This document shows positions 56,428 through 64,000 of a stretch of DNA of 64,000 bases, one piece after another. This stretch comes from Multifurca ochricompacta (Eukaryota; Basidiomycota; Agaricomycetes; Russulales; Russulaceae): NCBI GenBank assembly GCA_022496185.1, contig WTXG01000164.1:1-64000 (forward strand), given 5' to 3'. The position numbers and the translations under genes are program-made. A model generated the notes under the pieces. The model searched no databases and was not told where the DNA came from. It was given only the letters and a program-made list of their open reading frames with translations. How positions within the stretch are numbered: position 1 is the stretch's first letter; each line of letters starts with the position of its first letter.

Positions 56428-56905
56428 TTTCTGTTCTAGGTTGATGAGCCTAGTAAAAAAATAATTTTATATAATAATATTCCCACGAGTATTCCGTGAG
56501 TACCTGTGCGGGTACCCGGGGTGCCAAAATCAATACCCGGATCCACATGAGTATTTTCCCACGGATCACCCAGATCCGCGAGTATCAATACCTGTGAGTT
56601 TTCCCACGGCTCTACTCAAAAAACTTGTGAGTTACCCGGACTTGTGCTATGCCCTATGTATGCCTCAGACTTGACTTCTTAATTGACTTGGTGCATTACC
56701 TTCTGGGTGATCTCTAAAGACCCAACCTCTGAATCATCTCAGTGCTTCTGGCACTCTTCTGCTCACCAGTACTAAGGGATTAGCTCCTTGGTATTGACTT
56801 CTCACCCAAACTCCATACACTTGAAAGACAGTGTACACTTGAACTTGTAGTTACACTATGCAACTAAGTCACATGTCATGCTGAATGCCCACACCAGGCA
56901 TTACA

Positions 56906-58880
56906 TAAAACCCCTGAGGGAAAAACAACCCATCAACCCATTGGACCAATGTGACCTAATCTGGTTCCTGGGGTCGCAGGGAGGAAATGGGCTTGAAGAA
57001 AGCCCATGTGTCTTGCAGGAACCCCAGAAGGGATTCAATGTGGTGTTTGTGGTTGAAGACCTGGGGCCAGGTGTGAGCTGAGGCAGGAAGTGTGGGGTGG
57101 AAGCATTTGGTGTAGTTGGCCATGAAGGTGTGCCCAGTAGCAAGGTGCATATCTGTCAAGGTAGTATGTCAGTTGAAAGGAGTGGGCTGGGGATTAGTTG
57201 CAGCAGACCAGAGTGGGTGGTTAGAACCATCAAGGGGGCAGGTGATGGAGAGTGTATGGGCTTTGTAATTGAGCCTGGAGGGGTGATTGGCAGTGGGAGT
57301 GGCACAAGCACGGTCACACAGCCATTCTTCACACCAATTGTCATATGCATGAGGGTGAGAGGGAGCACCACTTGAGTGGGGAGAGTTGCTCATCAAGCAC
57401 ACCCAAGGGGGTCGACACACAGGCATGGTTTGTGGACTTGGAAGTGATTGTGATCACCTGGTAGGTTGTCATCCCCAGGACCCACATGAACATGAGTCAG
57501 GTGTCTAGAAAGGAAGCAAGAAATTCAGTAAGGGAGCATTGGTATGATACAAAGTCACCCATAAATTGTTTGTGATCACACGAGTGGAGGCAAGCTAGCA
57601 CAGAAGAGGAGAAGGCAGTAAGGTAAATGTGAGAAGAAATAGAGAGTGCACAAAAGAAGTCACACCCAGCACATGGTGCACACTAACCCAAACATCTCAA
57701 CATCAGCCCATGTCACCCCTGCTCCACAGCACCATTCCATCATTTATTCCCCCCAGGAGTCCATGATGGTGGAGGCAGATGCACCAACCACCTTGCTATC
57801 ACATTGGCCCACCTTGGAGAGGGCCACTGTGTTGTGGATAAGCACAGTGGAGGCACATGGGAGCTGCAGGAGGTCAGCCAGTTCAGTCTTTTGAGTGAAA
57901 GGGGCACCATGCCTGTGAGGTGAATGACAAATGTTAGTCCTGTGATATCAAAAGCCTTTGGAAAGGTGAGTACATACCCAAAGCCACTCATCTCCATGTC
58001 TCACATCCAGGTGCCACCATTGTTGACATCCAAGTTGTCAAAAGTATCCTCCATAACACTGCACAGTTGACTGAGGTCTATCATTGTGTCTCACATGCTT
58101 TGATACCCAGTCCAGCACAGCATGCCAGCACCACAGGCACCAAGGAAGAGCATGAAGAAGGTGACCCAATGGCTGGCACAGGTGTGCCTGTTGTTGAACA
58201 CAGAAGATGTTCAGTGATGCTTCAGGCATCAGGTGATTAGATTAGCTACTTTGTAGATTAGATAAGATACCGGAGTTTTGGACTTTTACATTATCATTAT
58301 TACTTTCTTTCTCACATTCTGCAGTAGCTGACTGATACACCATGTAACATGTGATTTCTGTAGTGGCCAATGGCCTTTCTCCCTCATGTTTATTGTTTGG
58401 ACTTTGTCCGGCACTTGTGGACTTATTCCCAGTGCACAGACCATTCCTTGAAGAGTATATAAGGGTGTCTGTTTCATCTCTTACACTTCAGAGTTTTCTT
58501 CACCTCTGAAGTGTAAGTCCCATTTACTCTACTTACTACCTTACCTTTGACTAACCGTCTCTTGTAGATAACTTGTCTTTCTAGGTGTGTAGTATAGCGT
58601 AATAGAGTTTTCTTCACCTCTGAAGTATAACTTGTCTTTCTAGCCTAACACGCTAACTTCACAGTCAGTATGCTGCGCACATGCCTGTTCTACACCTGTC
58701 TGGTCATTGGTTGAGCCATGGTTTATCTTCCTTTGTCAGTTTTTCAGAAAGTAGCATGGATGGAAGTGAGAGGGAGGGGACCATAGGGATGAGGGGGGTC
58801 AAGGTCATGGTCTACCCAGGTGCCAGCTTTGGGTGGGCAGGCCAGGGGAGGTGTGCACACAGCGATGGTACCATAAGATT
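56906..58880 (-). pseudogene. Unrecognised decayed gene in a GC-richer block
   Basis: On the minus strand 57371-56901 is one frame of 157 codons broken by a single TGA near 57153 (CGA-type), rich in Pro, Thr and Ser. Further upstream, 57930-57740 reads 'GAPFTQKTELADLLQLPCAS' and 'DSKVVGASASTIMDSWGE' in a frame that begins after a possible GT-AG intron (about 57907-57975). Another short frame precedes it. The solo Copia LTR (58192-58694) interrupts the block. I recognise no family. It may be a decayed host gene or an old transposon. Confidence 0.35.
58192..58694 (+). repeat. Solo Copia LTR, TSD cctgt
   Basis: TGTTGAACACAG to CTGTTCTACA, cctgt at 58187-58191 and 58695-58699. It is homologous to the Copia-2 LTR and has TATATAAGGG near 58458. 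Confidence 0.93.
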
Positions 58881-58959
58881 TACTTATGACAAAATAAATG
58901 AGGGTTATAATAGAAATAGAGGATAATTAAAACTGGGATTAAGTGTGGCAAAAATAATT

Positions 58960-59151
58960 TAATAAATAATAATATCTGTGCAGGTATTCCACAAGTACCT
59001 GCCTGGGTACCCAGGGTGCCAAAATCAATACCTGGATCCACATGAGTATTTTCCCATGGATCACCCAGATCCACAAGTATCAATACCCACAAGTTTTCCC
59101 ACAGCTCTACTCAAAAAACTTGCAAGTTACCTGGACTCATGCTATGCCCTA
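58960..59151. mobile_element. Right-end fragment of an n3-type hAT element
   Basis: It matches 56470-56656 of n3 with most CpGs changed to TpG or CpA, ending in the terminal repeat 'catgctatgcccta'. No left end was found, so no TSD can be checked. It abuts the gag fragment at 59152. Confidence 0.82.
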
Positions 59152-60128
59152 ACCTGCATTGGAATCCCCACAGATTGAACAACAAATTTCAGATGCCCTC
59201 ACCATCACACATTGTACCATGTCCACAATCACTGCTCAGCTGCCTGACCCCAATCCCCCTGCCCCCATACCCAATGTACCACCACCCTCTGGCCGCCTCT
59301 CCAGTGTACTCCCCATGATGTTTACTGGAGACCAATCTCAGAGCAAGAAATTCATGCTTGAGTTCAAGACCTTTAAAAATTTCAACCACAATGTACCTCA
59401 GATCATCAATCCATTCCAAAGGACCAATCTATTCCTCTCTTTGATCTGAGGAGAGGCTGTTGATGATTGGACCATGGAACAATTAGAGTGGATCAATGAC
59501 AGAATCACAGCTGGAAGGCAGACAACAGATGAAAGTCTGTGGGACACAGTGGTGCAAAGATTTAAAGATGCCTTCATGGATGGGCAGGCCAAGCAGAAGG
59601 CTGCCAGAGGGCTAAAGACCCTGAAAATGGAGAGGGGCAACTTGGATGGCTATGTAGCCAGGTTTCACAACCTTGTGAAAAGAGCAGGGTATGATGTTGA
59701 GGAAGAGGCCACACTTGACCTCTTCTCCCAGGGATTACCCAACCCCCTGGTGAAAAACATCATTCAATTCCATCACCCTGGAACATGGAGTCAATGGACT
59801 AATGCTGCTAGAAGACAGCAACAGGATTATCTGGATTTCCAGACACACTTCAGCATAGACACAAAGAAGGACAGGACTCGAGAACAGTGGAAAGCAGCCT
59901 TTGGAGTCAAGCCTATGATGCCTCAAGATCCCAACACCATGGACACATTGGCTGACAGAACCAAAGCATGAGCAGTGCTCACCAATGATGAAAAAAGGAC
60001 TCTCATGAAGGAGGGATGCTGCTTCCACTGCAGAGCACAGGGCCATATGTTGAGATTTTGCCCCAAGAAAACTGTCCAGGCTGCCAAAGCAACTGTGGCC
60101 ACTACTAGCACTATTACAACCACACTGC
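59152..60128 (+). pseudogene. gag: Gag fragment of a Gypsy-2/4-type element
   Basis: It starts mid-gag ('QLPDPNPPAPIPN'), includes the capsid block 'FTGDQSQSKKFMLEFKTFKNF' and a long open part (59474-59971: 'RGNLDGYVARFHNLVKRAGYD'). A CCHC knuckle 'CFHCRAQGHMLRFC' (about 60024-60065) follows. TGA replaces Arg near 59448 and 59970. The hAT fragment truncates it on the left. On the right it is cut by the Copia-2 LTR, so its continuation should lie beyond the window. Confidence 0.85.
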
Positions 60129-60641
60129 TGTAAAACAGGCATGATGCGCAGCATACTGACTGTGAAGTGTTAGTGGGTAAGGCTAGAAAGACAAGTTACT
60201 TCAGAGGTAGAAGAAACTCTATATTACTATACTACATACCTAGAAAGACAAGTTCTATATACAGAGTTGGTCTAAAGGTAATGAAGATAGTAGAGAAGAC
60301 AACTTACACTTCAGAGGTAGAAGAAACTCTGAAGTGTAGAGGACAAAACAGACACCCTTATATACTTTCCAAGGGATGGTCTGTGCACTGGGAATAAGTC
60401 CACAAGTGCTGGACAAAGTCCAAACAATAAACAAGAGGGAATAAGGCCATTGGCCAGTGAGGAATCACATGCTTGTACATCATTACTAAGGTACATCAGT
60501 CAGCTACTGCAGAAGGTGAGAAAGAAAGTAATAATGATATAGTAAATAGTCCGAAACTCTGATATCTAATCTTTGTCCACAAAGTAGCTAATCTAATCTC
60601 CTGATGCCTGAAGCATCACCAAACATGTCCTGTGTTCAACA
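60129..60641 (-). repeat. Copia-2 3' LTR
   Basis: The minus strand starts TGTTGAACACAGG at 60641 and ends CCTGTTTTACA at 60129. TATATAAGGG is near 60360. Directly upstream on the minus strand, AGCATGGAGGGA (60642-60653) is the polypurine tract. Confidence 0.92.
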
Positions 60642-60941
60642 TCCCTCCATGCTGAAGGCATCTGGTCATAGATGTGAAATGAATTAAATGAGCACACTGC
60701 CATTATAATTGAACAAGCATATCGCCAGCCAACAATGTTGAGAACGAGTTGATGAGAAGTGTGGGGTTGTGAGTTTTGCATATGAGTTGTAGATTCGCTT
60801 ATGCAGGCTGAAATGCCTGACATATTTGAATGCCTACTTCTGGCATACACACCACTTGCATCACTCTCGAGGTCAAGAATGTGCTCATGTTGCATGGTGG
60901 GAAAGTGAGACTGGTATACAAGTCTCCAAATTCCAGCTCTC

Positions 60942-62480
60942 TCATTCCAGCACTAATCCAAGTCCATTGACCATGGTTTCAAAGGATGCTCTTGGCAGAG
61001 ACTTAGTAAAACCATCTGCCAGCATCTCACCAGTGGGAGTTCGCACTAAGTCAATTATGTGTGATTCTATGTATCCCCTAATGGCATGGTACTTGATAGG
61101 TATGTGCTTTGACTGCCTTCCTGTGACAGGGTTTAATGCTAAATCCACAGCACCCTTATTGTCACAGTGGAGTAGTATAGGGGAGGATACCTCATACCCT
61201 AATTCCTCCATAAAAGTCCTATACCATGCTGCCTGATTTGCAGCCTCAGAGAGGCTCATATATTCAGCCTCTGTGGTGGACTGTGCTACTGTCTTCTGCT
61301 TTCTGGAACACCAGGATATGGCACTGTTTGCTAAGAAGAACACATAGCCTGAGGTAGAGTGGCAGTCCTCTTGATCTCCCCATGAGGAATCTGCAAAGCC
61401 ATGAAGGCCACTCTCCCCATTCCCTCCAGAATACCACAACTTGTAGTCTTTTGTACTGTTTAGATACTTTAAGACATATTTTGCAAGTCGCATATGATCT
61501 TGAGAGGGGTTGGAAGCATATTGGCTAAGGCACGCCACAGCAAAACTGATGTCGGGTCTGCTTCCAATCTGCACCCATAGCAGAGACCCCATCAACTGTT
61601 GGTACTTCTTTATTTCAGAAGTAGATGCCTGGCCATCAAACTTGACCAGATGAACATCAGTGCCAGAGGGAAGAGGAGTATATACTCGGTTGGAATCCCT
61701 CATCCCAAACTTCTCAATAATAGATAAAACATAGGCTGCTTGGTCAATCTCCAGTGTCTTATTAGGACGATCCCTGGTGATATTAACTCCAAGGTATGAC
61801 TGGATTTCTCCCAAGTCAGTCATCTCATATCAATTAGATAGAGACGACTTCAGCCACGTTATCTTATCATTGGAAGAGCCAAGTATAGTGATGTCATCTA
61901 CATAAAGAATGACATAGAGTGAATCATCCCCCTCCTTTTGATGAAACACATATACTCCTGCATCAGAGTATGTCTGAGTAAAGCCCAGTTCATTAAGAAC
62001 TGCATGGAATTGTAGATTCCATGCTTGGGATGCTTGTTTGAGGCCATATAATGCTTTTTGTAGCCTACAAACTTTGGACTCTTGACCAGCAACAATGAAA
62101 CCAACTGGTTGCTCCATATATATCTCCTCATCCAGATCACCATGAAGGAATGCCGATTTGACATCCATTTGGTGGATTTCCCAATCCTCTAGCATAGCTA
62201 GCACTAGTAATAATCTAAGTGATTCAAATCAGGCAACTGGGGAGAAAGTTTCATCGAAGTCCACCCCTTCTATTTGGGTGAATCCTTTTGCCACGAGCCT
62301 AGCATGAAACCATCCATCTGGCTTCAGCTTAAAAACCCATTTTGATTTAACTGCCTTTCTTCCTTTTGGAAGATCCTCAAGGTGCCACACATTAAGTTTA
62401 TCTAAGGCATCAATTTCATATTTACATGCCTCAAGCCATTCATTGGCATTGTCAGACTGCATCACCTCCTGAAAAGTCAG
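60942..62480 (-). pseudogene. Copia-2 reverse transcriptase and RNase H
   Basis: RT opens near 62480 ('ANEWLEACKYEIDALDKLNVWHL'), with 'KSKWVFKLKPDG', a TGA after 'FSPVA' near 62225 (Arg in the family), 'DVKSAFLHGDLDEEIYMEQP' and the catalytic YVDD in 'ILYVDDITIL' (about 61887). A TGA near 61826 separates a 293-codon block with 'LGVNITRD', the RNase H-type 'GFADSSWGDQEDCHSTSGYVF', 'SRKQKTVAQSTTEAEYMSL' and 'HCDNKGAVDLALNP'. It ends at TAA 60942. Only two point stops break this 1.5-kb stretch. Confidence 0.92.
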
Positions 62481-62587
62481 GGGTCTCTAAGTAGGACCCC
62501 TGCAGCATTTAGCAGTTCCATATTCCCAAGTCTGGAAGAACCTTGCATGAACTCAGCATTATCCTCATTATAAAATTGAGGATTCAA

Positions 62588-63979
62588 TCAATGTGAATGT
62601 CTGGGATGGGCAGTATCAAGATCTAAATCTTCCTGCACAGCCCTATCATGTTGCTGAGAGTGTGGACTTTCCCTAGTAAAAACTGGTTGGGGAAGTCTGC
62701 CAACATTCTTTTTAGATTGTCTCTTGGCATGGGTTCTTTGGGGGAGTTCTGATGGTTCCATGATTTGGGATGATGGTGTCTGATAGATAGTTGCTTCATG
62801 TGTGTCAACTTCATTATTGGGTGTGGTAGGCTCAGAATTTATTTGAGGAGGTTCCACTACCTCCTGTTCCTCAACCTCAGCATCCTTGTCTTCAGGAGCC
62901 TGAGGAACTGTGGCTATTGCTGGTTGAGGCTGGACAGGCCTCTCAACTTCTAATACAAAAGGCATAACTTTTTCCTTTTGCTTTCCCTTGCTGTCCTTGG
63001 CAAGGTTGGATGGGAAGGATCCTTCATCAAATGTCACATCTCTGGACAATACAAAGGATTGAGTATGCATGTCCCAGAGTAAATATCCTTTTGAATGGGG
63101 TGCATACCCAACAAAGACTGTTTCTCTGGCTTTCTGATCCAGTTTTCGTCTTTTATCCTCTGGGACAGTGTAATAGGCTAAGCAGCCAAATATTTTAAAG
63201 TAGGAGACATCTGGATTGTCCCCATCCAGAAGCTCAAGCGGAGTCCTCCACTTGTTAGAATGGATAGGCATTCTGTTGTATATGTGACAGGCTGTTCACA
63301 CTGCACATTCCCAGAAACCAAGGGAAAGACCAGCATGATGCAGCATACTGGTAGCCTTCTCCATGATGGTTCTGTTGAACCTTTCAGCCCTTCCATTTTG
63401 TTGTGGGGAATATGGCATTGTCAATTTATGCTCTATGCCAGCCTGCTCAAGTATTGACTTCAGCTCCCTATTGACAAATTCGCCACCTTGGTCTGTATGT
63501 AAGGTCTTTATTTTCTTGTCTGTTTTATTTTCCAAGAATGCCTTAATGTTACAGAACACTGATGTAAAATCACTTTTAGCTTTCATAGCAACAACTAAAG
63601 CTGTCCTGCTAAAGTCATCTATGAAGGTGGTGAAGTATAGATTCCCTTGAATTGAAGTACATTGTAGAGGACCAACTAGGTCACTATGAATGACTTCCAA
63701 GGGTGCTGAAGCTCTCTTTTGAGAGGGAGGGAATGGAAGATGGTGTGATTTTCCCATTTCACAGCCATAGCACAGCTTGTCTTCCACTTGGCTATTATCT
63801 ATACTAAGGCCTTTTACAGCCTTAGGAGCATGTCTTTTAAGGGCCTCTTTTGACATATGACCCATGTGCAAATGCCAGGTATCAAGGCTACTTGATGCAG
63901 ATTTGTGGGAAGCAGTATTTAAATTCTGCATAGTTTTCCCAAGGACCCAATATAGTCCCATAGCTTTGACACCTTCCAC
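62588..63979 (-). pseudogene. Copia-2 integrase
   Basis: The pre-integrase zinc motif ('WHLHMGH ... CYGCEMGK') at about 63880-63750 is followed by the core D ('HSDLVGPL'), D ('LHTDQGGEF') and E ('YSPQQNGRAERFN'), all present. A TGA at 63293-63295 falls between 'GFWECAV' and 'TACHIYNR'. The C-terminal part (63271-62588) has 'FGCLAYYTVPEDKR' and 'VFVGYAPHSKGY', then a Glu/Pro/Gln-rich linker to RT. A frameshift near 62490 separates it from RT. Confidence 0.92.
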
Positions 63980-64000
63980 TATAATTGCATTATTGTACTT

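Larger units (their letters stand above)
54732..56656. mobile_element. Non-autonomous hAT element n3, TSD tgtatgcc, carrying a minisatellite and tRNA-like DNA
   Basis: The left end TAGGGCCTAGCATGAGT and the inverted right end TAGGGCATAGCACAAGT form the terminal inverted repeats. tgtatgcc at 54724-54731 and 56657-56664 is a perfect 8-bp TSD. Subterminal motifs (ACCCGGATCC, CACGAGTA) repeat on both sides. Without the nested solo LTR (54892-55415) it is about 1.4 kb. There is no transposase. CpG is retained, so it is younger than the Gypsy-4 LTR it sits in. Confidence 0.93.
46244..56905 (+). mobile_element. Gypsy-4: Ty3/gypsy chromovirus, TSD taaaa, with multi-level nesting
   Basis: 5' LTR 46244-46839, 3' LTR 54377-56905 (split), TSD taaaa at 46239-46243 and 56906-56910. 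It carries a solo LTR in pol (50351-50971), a solo LTR in ORF3 (52911-53492) and hAT n3 in the 3' LTR (54732-56656), which itself holds a solo LTR. Its gag, pol and ORF3 are close relatives of Gypsy-2 but strongly CpG-depleted, with TGA at many Arg sites. Confidence 0.95.
54377..56905 (+). repeat. Gypsy-4 3' LTR, interrupted by hAT n3
   Basis: 54377-54731 and 56665-56905 together match the 5' LTR. n3 and one copy of its 8-bp TSD lie between them. The predicted transcript start region is just downstream of the insertion. Confidence 0.92.
60129..64000 (-). mobile_element. Copia-2: nearly intact Ty1/copia element, 5' end beyond the window
   Basis: The 3' LTR (60129-60641), polypurine tract and most of pol lie on the minus strand. 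The pre-integrase, integrase, RT and RNase H domains all carry their key motifs, with only a few TGA stops and a frameshift. The 5' LTR and gag should be just outside. It inserted in the gag fragment. Confidence 0.92.

Overview
The window is a nest of transposable elements with no convincing host gene. Short (about 50-nt) GT-AG introns inside DNA-transposon genes, Agaricomycete-style MULE, hAT and pogo transposases, and Ty3/gypsy elements with chromodomain integrases suggest a filamentous basidiomycete, most likely an Agaricomycete. That placement is inference. Exact target-site duplications (TSDs) at most junctions let the nesting order be read directly.

Layout. 1-494: part of a Copia LTR. 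593-5783: Gypsy-1, a composite that lost gag and protease and has no TSD. 5784-6139: part of a Gypsy-2-type LTR. About 6140-19150: a dead MULE interrupted by a solo LTR (6727-7299), Gypsy-2 on the minus strand (8027-15471), a solo Copia LTR (16690-17194) and a non-autonomous hAT (17520-18946). 19180-20745: AT-rich repeats, a truncated Tc1-like transposase and an inverted-repeat element. About 20746-37372: a pogo-like transposon split by Gypsy-3 (20978-35059), which is itself split by a solo LTR, an autonomous-size hAT (22792-28439) and a non-autonomous hAT (31687-33132). 37375-40761: a truncated Copia element. 40762 to about 45660: a second hAT gene on the minus strand, plus a solo LTR. 46244-56905: Gypsy-4, holding two solo LTRs and, in its 3' LTR, a non-autonomous hAT (54732-56656) that carries another solo LTR, a 56-bp minisatellite and a tRNA-like sequence. 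56906-58960: a GC-richer block with an unrecognised decayed minus-strand gene and a solo Copia LTR. 58960-60128: an hAT end fragment and a gag fragment. 60129-64000: Copia-2 on the minus strand, nearly intact, running off the window.

Two features recur across the Gypsy elements. First, all four have the same self-priming layout: a TATA box, then 34 nt to an 11-nt motif, and the reverse complement of that motif 2 nt inside the 5' LTR boundary. The motif differs among the four elements (three distinct sequences plus a one-base variant), but each primer-binding site matches its own LTR. This is Tf1/sushi-type self-priming. Second, every element has an extra reading frame (ORF3) between the integrase chromodomain and the 3' LTR. 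In Gypsy-2 and Gypsy-4 it ends in an array of CCHC zinc knuckles, in the position where env would lie in a virus-like element.

Decay is dominated by CpG loss. In-frame stops are mostly TGA at former CGA arginine codons, and CpG content changes sharply at nesting borders. Gypsy-1, Gypsy-2 and the non-autonomous hAT at 54732 keep many CpGs. The MULE, hAT-1, Gypsy-3 and Gypsy-4 are CpG-poor. Gag, protease, reverse transcriptase, RNase H and integrase would have worked together in each retroelement, but no autonomous copy here looks functional. Copia-2 is the closest.
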